Source: Channallabes apus
Lineage: Eukaryota > Chordata > Actinopteri > Siluriformes > Clariidae
Assembly (NCBI GenBank): GCA_030522415.1
Contig: CM060126.1
Location: 9,856,352 to 9,920,351 of the forward strand
Length of the DNA stretch: 64,000 bases
Reading direction: 5' to 3'
The notes beneath the pieces are model-generated. The model was given only the letters and a program-made list of their open reading frames with translations, ran no database searches and had not been told where the DNA came from. Each line of letters begins with the position of its first letter. Position 1 is the first letter of the stretch. Made by a program: the position numbers and the translations under genes. Shown here piece after piece: positions 10,972-21,466 of the stretch.

Positions 10972-11350
10972 AGCATTCCATAAGCGGTGATAACAGATAG
11001 TAACAGCACTGGGATATTTAACTATATGTATAACTCACAAATTGTCACAAGTGTTCTAATAAAAGTTAGAATTAGAAGTTAGAATAAAATTAGACTAACT
11101 CTCGGTCAGAGCTCCGGTGAAAGTAGATTGGTATGCTCCTTAGTACTGAGGAGAGTGCAGCTACCTGCCAAAACCCACATTCAAAACCAGTCACAGAAAC
11201 AAAGCTACCTACAGGTAGCTAATAACACAGAAAAACCCTCTAAAGCTCCTGATCAAGGGCACTACTTGGTTTGTGCGGCAAGAGATTACATGCACCCTAC
11301 GTACTGTACATAGCACATTAGCTTTCCATTTAACGCTATTTGGGATTTTA
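10972..11350 (+). repeat. Dispersed repeat family F, copy b
   Basis: The longest copy. Blocks shared with 4085-4305 and 27335-27672: AACAGCACTGGGATATTT, CACAAGTGTTCTAAT, CCGGTGAAAGTA, GGGCACTACTTGGTTTGTG, then TAGCACATTAGCTTTCCATT and TAACGCTATTTGGGATT. A short unrelated stretch (about 11140-11225) appears inserted. Non-coding. Confidence 0.6.
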
Positions 11351-11439
11351 ATATACTCTTGATAACTCTTTGTCTCCTATATTAATTGCTTTGTCTCTAA
11401 CAATTGCTTCTATCTTCTTTTATTTACTGTACACGCACA

Positions 11440-11545
11440 GAGCTAACACAATTAAGGCAACATCCCAAAACGCCCTTCAACCCCTGAGCAAGACACTACT
11501 TTGTGTATGGAACAAGGGATTGTATAGCCTAGAGCACTATTGTTG
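11440..11545 (+). repeat. Dispersed repeat family F, partial copy
   Basis: Repeats the 3' half of family F: ACATCCCAAAACGCCC, CTGAGCAAGACACTACTTTG, TGTATGGAACAAGGGATTGT, then AGAGCACTATTG. It lies 90 bp after copy b in the same orientation. Confidence 0.45.
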
Positions 11546-12000
11546 ATGGAGAAAGAAAAAAAATGGGGTAAATAAAGAAACAATCATAATCTATTGATAA
11601 AACTGTCAACACACTCCAGGTTGTGCTGTCGTACCAAATATCACCACGGCTATAATGAGTTTGCAGGCACAAAAGGAACAGCCTTCATCACACCAGCATA
11701 CTGAATCGGGTGATTTTGCTTAATTATAGTATATGAGAAGTTCTGACACCGGTTATAGCTTCCAAGATGCAAGATTCTTTAAAATTACACATAAGAAGCC
11801 AACAATTACTTTAACAATAATATTTCACAGCATAAGAGTCAACCTAGAGTCAATCTGTCAAATATGTTCCACTGGAATTAGCATGTTTCTTGCATCTGAC
11901 GCATACTGTATGTGACATCCTTTGTAATTTATGTGAACATACAGTACAGTATAGGTTTTTTTTTTTAAGGCAAGTTTGCCCCAAGTTTGTGGCAATAATA

Positions 12001-12460
12001 TACAGTACTAAGCAAAAGTCTTGAGCCATCCGCATTTCTTTATATTTTGCTTTATATAAAGAGCCAGACTTTCTTGTATTTTTTTCTTGAGGAACAGTTC
12101 TCCAGGCTTCCTGGAGGACTCTTCCGGCTCTTATTTTCATCCAGTTCTGTGGATCTTATGTTCAGTCCAGTCCCTGTAGCTGTCCTGTTTTAAAGAAATG
12201 TTTTTTTTTTTTTTTTTTTGCTTTATAGTGACCTATGAATTATTCAAGCATAAAAAACAACCCTACTGTATCTTAATGCCTGAACCAGTGAGAAACAGGT
12301 GTAGATGAAGACAGATGATCAGGTTGGTTATTAGTATGGTAATGCTGAATGATGAGTGGTTGGAACAGACGAGAGGGGAAATGAGGTTGCTGTTAATGTT
12401 GTTACATAAACAATAAATTTTTTTTATTGCATCTTTAGGCACAAAATATTTGTTCCCATT
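12001..12460 (+). mobile_element. Tc1-type terminal segment, family E copy 1
   Basis: Starts TACAGTACTAAGCAAAAGTC, a typical Tc1/mariner outer end. It is collinear with 62086-62460 on the opposite strand; shared blocks include GAGCCAGACTT, TTGAGGAACAGTT, GGTTGGAACAGACGAGAGGG and AAATGAGGTTGCTG. No transposase is visible. A poly(T) tract at about 12199-12221 interrupts it. Confidence 0.6.
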
Positions 12461-14109
12461 TAATTAATAAAAATATTCATCATTTAATATCTATGACGAA
12501 ATGAGGGACTATTGTATCATTTAAAACCATATTAATAAATGCTATTACCAAGGCTAAAATGTGGATATACAGTAGTTCGGACCCTGATTTTTAGTGTTAA
12601 TTAATAGATAATCAACACAGATACTTCTATGTTTAATAGACAGCCATATATTATGTTGTAAATGTGAAATGTTGATTAAACCTAAACAGAATTCGGATTA
12701 AACTTAGTTGATTCATGCAGTAATGAACAAGTAATGAGTTTAAGTTCTTTTGTTGACAATATCTTTATATATTCTTAATGAATTAAGACTTGAACAAGCA
12801 AAAATGGCATTTACAAATGCAGAACTCCTTATGTAGTTTTCTATATATCGCCAGATCAATTATAGCTCTGCTGAGTAAATGAGCTGTAGTTTCTTGACAG
12901 TTTCTTGGAGGAGTGAGACAGCCAGTGTTCCAGCCCGTGGCTTCAAAGCTCTGATGTAAAAAAAACTATATATATTATAAAACAATTAAAATAATTGTTT
13001 TCAGGCTGTAATGCTTAGATACCATGACATCCCTGATTTATGATGTTGGTATATTAGAATGAAATTGGCATTGTCGAATTATAAGAGGGCTTAATCACTG
13101 TAGAGGGGGATCCTGCACTGGTCTACCTCATTTGACCCAGCGGTCGGTGTGTTTGGGTGATCAAAGAACTTCGGGGCATGAGTGATGTGGCAAGCCTTTG
13201 CTCTGAACTCGTCTTCCTCTCCTAATTAATGGCGGCGACTCGGAGAGACAGCTATCAAAGTCCGGCTCTGTGAAGCTAACTCCCTCTGCTTTAACCAACA
13301 AGTCAATGACTGGAATTTAATCAGCCTTCACAAAGCTGAGGGATGCCCCTGAGCACAGCAGTTGAATTTGTGAACTCAAACATGGTCTGATTTCTAATTA
13401 TAGAGGACCACAATAACGGACAATGAATATTGTGTGGATAATGTCCTAGGGCTGAAAAGGTTTTCACTAATCTAAAACTGCTGACAGTAAAGAACAACTC
13501 CATCATTCCCTTCACGGATCCAGGTCAGAAATCCAACTCCGAATGCATTGTGGAGGTAACTAGAAGGCCTTGCTCTTCTAACAAGTTAGCACAAAGCACA
13601 CAATCTGCTGTTAGTGCACCATGGTGTCATCGTGACAAGTAAACCCTCAGGCATTGCTGAGCAAGAAGATGCTGCAGGTACATTTTTCTAGCATATGATT
13701 TTCCACAAACTGGCAGTCCCAAGAAGAGAATTCGCATTACCTGGAGCTCACACTATGCTCCAGTTAATCTAAGTACACATGCTGAAAGTTTATTGTCCTT
13801 GTTATGGACAGGTTGGCTTGAGAAAATGGCCTAGCAGACACAGAGTAAATATTACATTTAGATTTTTAGGCAGTACTGTAGTTTGCTGCTTTTCTTTTTA
13901 ACGAAACCAAGTGCAAATACACCACCAAGTGATCATATGACAACGTAGCATGCCAGATGGTATGAAAAAGCAAAGCTGGAGCTGATTTCTTTCTAGCCTA
14001 GAGGTCAGGTTCATGTAGCCTATCAGTGACAGTCATGTCAGGTGTTTACTCATATAGATTTCAATTTTACAGCCCTTATATTTTATGTAACAACAAATAT
14101 ACTACTATT
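12461..14109. other. Intergenic, possible conserved non-coding block
   Basis: No repeat family recognised. The stretch 13080-13330 has mixed composition, contains TCCTAATTAATGG and lacks repeats, which is how vertebrate non-coding conserved elements often look. That is an impression only. No open frame here resembles a known protein. Confidence 0.35.
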
Positions 14110-14325
14110 TCTCTCAGAGGGGAGGGAGCGAGCAGATCGAAAAGATGCGGTCGGCGTCACATGGTTCGGTGGAAACACGTGAAAGTCTTCAACCCTCCCG
14201 ACTGAGGTGTAGTAGTAGCCTTAATGTGGGAGCCCCCTAGTGATGTGGAGGAATTGGATACGACTAAATTAGGGAGAAAATCTGGGGGGGGGGGAATAAA
14301 TAAATAAAAAAATATATTATTTATT
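14110..14325 (+). repeat. SINE-like 3' segment with A-rich tail
   Basis: Contains GCGGTCGGCGTCACATGGTT, GTCTTCAACCCTCCCGACTG, TAATGTGGGAGCCCCCTAGT and GAATTGGATACGACTAAATT, followed by GGGAGAAAAT, a G run and an (AAAT)n tail. I recognise the pattern as a common fish SINE body, but the family name and the 5' head are not certain. Only one copy is in the window. Confidence 0.55.
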
Positions 14326-14433
14326 AGGATTTGCTGAGATGTCTATAAAGTCAACATTATTTTCTAATACACAAATAGGCGGATTATTTATTCTCATGAT
14401 ATTTTTCCATTGAAATGTGTTTAGAAAAGAAAA

Positions 14434-15050
14434 TACACCAATCAGCCATAATATTAACAAATTAACGCTGATTACAATTATATTTACATTTAGGCATTTG
14501 GCAGACGCTCTTATCCAGAGCGACTTACATTTTTTATCTCATTACACAGCTGAGCAATTGAGGGTTAAGGGCCTTGCTCAAGGGCCCAACAGTGGCAACT
14601 TGGTGGTTGTGGGGTTTGAACCTGGGATCTTCCGAACCATAGTCCAATGCCTTAACCACTGAGCTACCACTGGCCAGTGATATACTGTACCAGTGAGCTG
14701 GTGACAGGATCACAGGCACCCAAAGCTCAGCTCTATGCCGATGAGGAGCAAAGGCCAACCTGTCCGGTCCGATCCAACAGAAAATCTAATGCAGCACAAA
14801 TCACAGAAGAAAAATCAATGCTGGCCACAAGAGAAAGGAATCAAAACACCCAGTGCACCCACAAGGCCCACAGTACCCAGCAGGCAAAAAGTCCCCAGAC
14901 CCCAATCTAATTGAGGACCTATGGACAAACAAGTCCAATCCACGAAGGCTGCACCCAGCAACCCACAGCTTCCAAAGGATCTGCTGCCCAAGTCCTGGTG
15001 CCAGACACCACAACACTCCCATAGAAGAAGCGAAGCCTATGCATTATCGG
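14434..15050. mobile_element. Internally deleted Tc1-like element, copy 2, split by a SINE
   Basis: The outer end (ACACCAATCAGCCATAATAT) is at 14434-14480. The body resumes at about 14680 and shares ACCTGTCCGGTCCGATCC, AACACCCAGTGCACC, AAAGGATCTGCTG and GTGCCAGACACCACAACACT with copy 1 at 8446-8945. The SINE at 14482-14675 separates the two parts. No functional transposase remains. Confidence 0.7.
14482..14675 (-). repeat. SINE family C, near full length, nested
   Basis: On the minus strand it has a tRNA-like head (AGTGGTAGCTCAGTGGTTAA, then GGTTCAAACCC as B box) and ends with the typical AAGTCGCTCTGGATAAGAGC and GTCTGCCAAATGCC. This fish SINE tail is known to match a LINE 3' end. It lies within the Tc1-like copy 2. 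I could not read a clear target duplication. Confidence 0.8.
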
Positions 15051-15419
15051 TCTTGGTTAGATTAAACACTCCTACAAATCAAGGTACAAATCACATGAAA
15101 GAAAATAGGACTGGAACGGTTTAAAGTTTTGCCAGCTTTTTTGGTTGAGAGGTTTGGTACTTGAGAAAACACTACGTACTTGGAAAAACACTTCTCGAAA
15201 AATCATGAATGCAGCTGCCTGTAAGATTAAGTGTGTGAGCTTCTAATTGTTTCATTCTCATCATCCTTATTATACCACTGATGAGTTCCTTTGATAAAAT
15301 GCAATGCTTAACCATAATAGCTTCATTGTTGAGCTTTGGATAAACATAAAAAATTTAGGCTCTTCATTCTAATATCACAACCATTTATCTGTTTTTTCCC
15401 CCTTAGCGATCAACATTAG
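15051..15419. other. No feature recognised
   Basis: AT-rich sequence between a transposon relic and a TE-like repeat. Nothing recognised. Confidence 0.5.
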
Positions 15420-15610
15420 GCAGTGGTGTCAAAAGTGTTCACATTCATTACTTGAGTAGAAGTATAGATACTAGGGGTTAAAAAGACTTCTTTAGAAGTT
15501 GAAGTATCAACTCAAGCTTTTTACTCAAGTAAAAGTGTAAAAGTACTGCTTTCAAAACTACTTAAAGTATAAAAGTAAAAGTAGCATGAGGGGAAAAAAA
15601 GCATTAAGGA
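15420..15610. repeat. Fish interspersed repeat, 'AAGTAAAAGT' type
   Basis: Dense in ACTTGAGTAGAAGTAT, TACTCAAGTAAAAGTGTAAA and AAGTATAAAAGTAAAAGTA. I recognise this pattern from many fish genomes as the end of a DNA-transposon-like repeat, but the class is uncertain and the boundaries are approximate. Confidence 0.45.
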
Positions 15611-16075
15611 TAAAAGCTTAGGCTGTGCCACGGGCCTATATACTGCACTAACACCTCATAAAAAATAATCAAAAAGAAAAATGTGTTGTTTTTTGTTTTA
15701 TGTTTTACCGGCCATAGTGATTTGGGATACTGTATATGGCAATTGAAAAAGAATGCATTTTAGTACAATGCAAACACATTAAAGAACCATATATGTGTAC
15801 TACTGAGCATTAACATGTTTTATGGAGAAGAAGAAATGATAACTAGTTGCCTATAAGTATTTTAATGGTGCAAAAAGTCAAACTTCAGAGGCATGTCATC
15901 AGTAACCTTTATTGGAATGTAAATGTACATCCAAGCTTAGCTGCAGGAATCTGTGAGGGCAACATACAAGAAAATTAGTGTACCCAGGGCAGGCTTAGTA
16001 ACAATTACCCTTGTGTGGTTGTTTACAATAAACATTAGTGCTGTCAGAATGAATGATTCATCCAAGTGGTTAATC
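15611..16075. other. No feature recognised
   Basis: AT-rich sequence with no recognised repeat before the poly(A)/(TA)n tract. Confidence 0.5.

Positions 16076-16167
<92 letters not shown>
16076..16167 (+). repeat. Poly(A) followed by (TA)n microsatellite
   Basis: About 28 A residues, then about 32 TA units, ending exactly at the Tc1 element at 16168. TA is the Tc1 target, so the transposon landed at the edge of the array or the array grew from its target. Confidence 0.95.
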
Positions 16168-16170
<3 letters not shown>

Positions 16171-17788
16171 TGGTGTGAAAAACTATTTGCCCCCTTCCTG
16201 ATTTCTTATTCTTTTGCATGTTTGTCACACTTAAATGTTTCTGCTCATCAAAAACCGTTAACTTTTAGTCAAAGATAACATAATTGAACACAAAATGCAG
16301 TTTTTAAATGAAGGTTTATGTTATTAAGGGAGAAAAACAACTCCAAATCTACATGGCCCTGTGTGAAAAAGTGATTGCCCCCCTTGTTAAAAAATAACTT
16401 AACTGTGGTTTATCAAACCTGAGTTCAATTTCTGTAGTCACCCCCAGGCCTGATTACTGCCACACCTGTTTCAATCAAGAAATCACTTAAATAGGAGCTA
16501 CCTGACACAGAGAAGTAGACCAAAAGCACCTCAAAAGCTAGACATCATGCCAAGATCCAAAGAAATTCAGGAACAAATGAGAACAAAAGCAATTGAGATC
16601 TATCAGTCTGGTAAAGGTTATAAAGCCATTTCTAAAGCTTTGAGACTCCAGCGAACCACAGTGAGAGCCATTATCCACAAATGGCAAAAACATGGAATGG
16701 TGGTGAACCTTCCCAGGAGTGGCCGTCCGACCAAAATTACCCCAAGATCGCAGAGACAACTCATCCGAGAGGCCACAAAAGACACCAGGACAACATCTAA
16801 AGAACTGCAGGCCTCACTTGCCTCAATTAAGGTCAGTGTTCACGACTCCACCATAAGAAAGAGACTGGGCAAAAACGGCCTGCATGGCAGATTTCCAAGG
16901 CACAAACCACTTTTAAGCAAAAAGAACATTAAGGCTCGTCTCAATTTTGCTAAAAAACATCTCAATGATTGCCAAGACTTTTGGGAAAATACCTTGTGGA
17001 CCGACGAGACAAAAGTTAAACTTTTTTGAAGGTGCGTGTCCCGTTACATCTGGCGTAAAAGTAACACAGCATTTCAGAAAAAGAACATCATACCAACAGC
17101 AAAATATGGTGGTGGTAGTGTGATGGTCTGGGGTTGTTTTGCTGCTTCAGGACCTGGAAGGCTTGCTGTGATAGATGGAACCATGAATTCTACTGTCTAC
17201 CAAAAAATCCTGAAGGAGAATGTCCGGCCATCTGTTCGTCAACTCAAGCTGAAGCGATCTTGGGTGCTGCATCAGGACAATGACCCAAAACACACCAGCA
17301 AATCCACCTCTGAATGGCTGAAGAAAAACAAAATGAAGACTTTGGAGTGGCCTAGTCAAAGTCCTGACCTGAATCCTATTGAGATGTTGTGGCATGACCT
17401 TAAAAAGGCGGTTCATGCTAGAAAACCCTCAAATAAAGCTGAATTACAACAATTCTGCAAAGATGAGTGGGCCAAAATTCCTCCAGAGCGCTGTAAAAGA
17501 CTCGTTGCAAGTTGTCACAAATGCTTGATTGCAGTTATTGCTGCTAAGGGTGGCCCAACCAGTTATTAGGTTCAGGGGGCAATTACTTTTTCACACAGGA
17601 CCATGTAGGTTTGGATTTTTTTTCTCCCTAAATAATAAAACCCCTCATTTAAAAACTGCATTTTGTGTTCAATTATGTTATCTTTGACTAATAGTTAAAT
17701 GTGTTTGATGATCAGAAACATTTAAGTGTGACAAACATGCAAAAGAAGAAGAAATCAGGAAGGGGGCAAATAGTTTTTCACACCACTG
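16168..17788 (+). mobile_element. Tc1 family P, copy 1 (1621 bp)
   Basis: A full-length element with ends CAGTGGTGTGAAAAACTATT and its inverted partner. Inverted repeats span about 215 bp with outer and inner direct repeats (for example GTGTGAAAAAGTGATTGCCC at about 16361-16380), an IR/DR layout. It is preceded by TA but followed by TT, so the right target copy has mutated or was lost. It is nearly identical to copies at 31678-33297 and 43266-44886 but in the opposite orientation. Its transposase has a premature stop. Confidence 0.95.
16547..17569 (+). pseudogene. Tc1 transposase, family P copy 1, nonsense at codon 161
   Basis: Equivalent to the 340-residue transposases of copies 2 and 3 over its whole length without indels. 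Codon 161, GGA (Gly) in the intact copies, is TGA here (17027-17029), directly after KVKLF. The DNA-binding half and the first catalytic Asp (153, LWTDETK) lie before the stop. Asp244 (HQDNDPKH) and Glu279 (DLNPIEMLW) lie after it. Other differences from the intact copies include GLQ to RLQ, PRA to PRS, QQD to HQD and YRKR to CHKC. A truncated 160-residue product with only the DNA-binding domains is conceivable. Confidence 0.95.
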
Positions 17789-18104
17789 TTCAAACGTAGA
17801 CACATTTTCAATATTTGGCTGTTTAATTAACTTTAAGATGTTTAGTCTATAACAGACACTTTACATTAAGTAGCCTGTAGTCATGATTATACAATTTCAT
17901 TATATACAAACATTTTGATTTCACTGTCTATTCTATTATCATATATTCTATTTTCACAAAGAGCACATTTCAAGACCTTAAAAGAGGTCATGTTTTTTTT
18001 TTATCAACCAATCACAGTGCTTGAATTGCTGAGTCATCCCTAGCAACGGGGTCGACCACACGCCCTCACTAAGATAAAGGTTTTTGAGTTTCTCCAAGAC
18101 GTTT
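17789..18104. other. No feature recognised
   Basis: AT-rich sequence after the transposon. A CCAATCA motif near 18008 is isolated. Nothing else is seen. Confidence 0.45.
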
Positions 18105-18205
18105 ACTGAATCACTTTCAGTCTAAGACTCTCAGCTAAGACTTTTTAGACTAAGATAGGAGCTCTCTGAGAGAATTCTAAGAAGCTGTGTGAATACGGAC
18201 CCTGG
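18105..18205. repeat. Possible DNA-transposon terminus
   Basis: Contains TCTAAGACTCTCAGCTAAGA, TTTTTAGACTAAGATAGGAG, CTCTCTGAGAGAATTCTAAG and GTGTGAATACGGACCC. These short, partly palindromic 'CTAAGA' motifs ending in 'GTGAATACGG' resemble termini of fish Harbinger/ISL2EU-like MITEs. Only one end is seen. Confidence 0.35.
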
Positions 18206-20469
18206 TGTGCCCAAAAACTTCAACTCAGTTTATTGATATTTCTTATCTCATACTTTATGAGTTCCTCCAGGATGTGACACCTTGGCCTGTCACATTGTGC
18301 CTTTTGTACTGTATCGCGCCCCATTCAAATTCTAATCCTGTGTGATCTGCCCCCTAGAAGCTGAATTCCAGAGCTTGTATTGTTTTCATTGTATCTGATC
18401 CTGTTGTAAAACATTACATGACTGGTCCCTATTTGGTTACCGCCATCAGTAGTGACAAACACTTTTAAGCATGCTCATGAGACTTCAAACATTCTCACAC
18501 ATGCTGTGTAGGATGTCACAGAGTGCAACATTTGCCTCCATTTTAAAAAATGAGAGTATGCAACTCTTCGGAGCCAGGTATTATCATCATTATCATAACT
18601 ATCAGGATACACAATGGGCACCAGTCTTTTCTCTACAAAAGGCCTGAAAAGAATGCTTGTCTTGTACACAGACATTTCATAGCATATTTGTGGAACCCTG
18701 AGAAAAGCCTTCACAAGATGAAATAATGATAATCTATATTACTAGTATAGTTCTAAACAATACAAGGTTTCATGAACTTTACATTTCTCTCTTGCATGTA
18801 CAGTATCTGAAAAGTGCAAAAAGCAAAAATTACATTTAGATGTAAGATTCCATTCCAATTCCACTAGAAGACACCAACACATTAATTGTCTAAAATCAAA
18901 TCATGAACAAGAAAAACATAAAAATCCATGTCTATTTTCATAACTGTATTTGAATAAGCCTATAAGCCCTTATCTCGGATAGGATTATGATGTAATGGAG
19001 CTGGTGCATTATGGACATCTGACTAGAAGCCAAATTGATAGGCTTTTGTCCATTTCACAACGGCACATACAGTAGCTATGCACAAACTTGCCGTTTGTAC
19101 ACTCTGGGAAATAACACTTAGCTAGTAGGCGTCTTACAGACAGACAGACTATTTTTTACCACTGGGTCTGTTGAACTCCTTGGCTCCTTACCCGAAATGA
19201 CCTTTGTGGGAAGACGGCACGGACATGATTTGCGACAGCGAAAGGGAAAATAATGTTTCCAGGTCGTTTCTGTGAAATGTAATTTGTGTCATGTTTGACA
19301 GAATTCGACCACAATCACATCTGTCCGGTTTTCCCCAGACCTTTCCTAGGCCTCATAATTCACAATTGGCATCACAGTCATAAGTAGGTCCATGCCTTGT
19401 TTTTCACATGTCCTTTCCTGTCTTCACGTTGAAATCACCCTGAAAGTACAGCCATCAGACGAATCACACATGCCAGCATATTAATAGCCTCTTTCGCTGG
19501 GTTTCTCTTTTATATACATTTGCGAGCCGTTTTTGCCTTGGCATTTCATATTCATCACTCCGTATCTGGAATAAAAGGCTTGTCTGGCATATTGTGGGAT
19601 TCCTTTTTACTATCATTTTCCTCATCAGCGTCTGAATCACTAAAATAAAGGTTGTAGCTAGATCCCTGAAATTTGTTTCTATACATAATCTTCCTCACAT
19701 GAAGAGCTTATGACGCATAGTCTACCCTCCAATAATCCTGCAAAGCACATAGACCAACCATCCTCTGAAACATGCCTGATTTAAGAATTTGCTACAAATC
19801 GATGGCAATCTGTCCCCAAACCAATCATTCAATCAATAAACTAATCAATCAAAGATCTGCATGACCTACAAAATACAGTACGACTTACAAAGCACTGGAA
19901 GGAAGTGTCAGCTCCACTCCGATCACAGGGCGTGTGATTTCAACATAGAAATTTGCAGTGCCACCAAAAGACATAATCAATATTAGTGTTTGGTGAAGCA
20001 CATCATTCTTTGCCAGAAAGAAAAATAAGAAAATAAAAATGATAAATGTACAAACTCTAAAGTCAGAACAAATTCTGATAATATTTTGTATTGCGGAGGT
20101 GAACAGTTTGACACCCAATTTGTCTCAGGAGAGCTTGGTGCTAAAAATGTCAAGTGCATACCTTACACACAGAATTATTGTACAATAGCCAACATAGAGG
20201 CCACAAATGATGATTGTTTACTTTCTCTAATAGAACAATAAATAATATAAGGCACCTATTCCAATGGTATCCATTACAGTAGTGGTGCATTGTGAAGAAA
20301 TCTGAAGAAAATGCCTTTACAAGGTGGTGTACCTGAACCGGTTATAAAACGTCTAGCATTCTGATCAAAGACTTATATGTGAATGAAATGAATGACATAT
20401 ACATTGTCATTACATTACATTACATACATCAATATTACATTGTTATGCTAAGTGGCCATAAAACACTCA
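18206..20469. other. Intergenic, low repeat content
   Basis: A 2.2-kb stretch without recognised repeats apart from a short TACAT-rich run near 20410-20430. The segment 19140-19640 has more balanced base composition and could contain conserved non-coding sequence. No open frame looks like a gene. The 17-bp left target duplication of the next SINE ends it (20453-20469). Confidence 0.4.
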
Positions 20470-20760
20470 CCATCTATAAGTAAATGCTGTATCCTGAATA
20501 CAGGGTCACGGAGGACCTGGAGCCTATCCCAGGAGAGTTGGGACGGAGTACACCCTAGAGAGGGTGCCGATCCATTGCATGGCACTTATATATTACGGGC
20601 AATTTGGAAATGCCAGTTAGCATAACCTGCAGGTCTTTGGGAGGAAACCCACGAAGCACGGGGAGAACATGCAAACTCCACACACATAGAGAGACGGGAA
20701 TCGAACCTGGACCCTGGAGGTGCAAGGCGACTGTGCTAACCACTACACCACAGTACCGCC
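20470..20760 (-). repeat. SINE family A, old copy with target duplication
   Basis: Minus-strand tRNA-like head (GTGGTGTAGTGGTTAGCACA, GGTTCGATTCC) and body with GGGTTTCCTCCC. It is flanked by a 17-bp duplication, TGGCCATAAAACACTCA at 20453-20469 and the same with one change at 20761-20777. It has many substitutions and a deletion in the central block. Confidence 0.85.
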
Positions 20761-20904
20761 TGGCCATACAACACTCATTCTAAAATCAAGAAAATCAAAA
20801 GGAATCAGTATCATTAGTACCGGTACCTCTGATTTATTTATTTATTTTTTAGTGGGGTTTTGCCCATTAAATCCTCAGGGTTGCTACACTAGAACACTGA
20901 TCTG

Positions 20905-21112
20905 CAAAATCTGGCACAGGTTTTATGCCAAATGCCCTGTCTGTCACAATCTTTCCATTTCCTAACAGAGCTGGGGATTTGCACTGTATACAGTGGCTGG
21001 GTAGTAAGGGGCGTAGGGTTAAGGGTCCAACAAAGCCGAATTGGGGCTGATGAGGTTCAAACCCTCAATCCAGCAACCCAGAGCCTCAACTGCATAAGCC
21101 ACTCCCCATTAT
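20905..21112 (-). repeat. SINE family B, decayed copy
   Basis: TGGCACAGGTTTTATGCC, AATGCCCTGTCTGTCAC, TTTGCACTGTATACAGTGGC and GGTTCAAACCC follow the order of the minus-oriented copy at 6249-6483. It is diverged and its 3' tail is missing. A family C-like head segment may be mixed in (GGGTTAAGGGTCCAAC). Confidence 0.5.
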
Positions 21113-21180
21113 GTGATTTTACCAAAGCTCTGCTAAAAACTGAAAATTGTGTTTTTTGATGGTACTGTATGTAATAGAAT

Positions 21181-21462
21181 TGTGATGATGATTAGCACTG
21201 TCTCCTTGCACCTTCAGGGTCCGGGTTCGATTCCTACCTCGGCGTCTGTGTGCATGGAGTTTGTGTGTCCTCCCCGTACTTGATGGGTTTCCTCTGGGTA
21301 CTCCAGCTTTCTCCCACAGTCCAAAGATATGCAGATTTGGGTAACCTTCTCAAATTGCCCTTAGTGTGTGCATGTGCATGACGTCCAGGGAGTACTCCGC
21401 CTCGTGCCCAAAGTCTCCTGGGATAGGCTCCAGGCCCCCTGTGACCCTGAATACGGTGTTTA
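21181..21462 (+). repeat. SINE family A, plus orientation, old
   Basis: Head GATTAGCACTGTCTCCTTGC and GGGTTCGATTCC. The body has GGGTTTCCTCTGGGTACTCC and CCCACAGTCCAAAGATATGC. The 3' part has TCCTGGGATAGGCTCCAGGC and GTGACCCTGAATA. It lies directly upstream of the L2 fragment. Confidence 0.8.
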
Positions 21463-21466
21463 AACT

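Noticed and set aside
15953..16201. Open frames with Lys and Ile/Tyr runs
   Set aside because: They translate the poly(A) and (TA)n tract and are not proteins.
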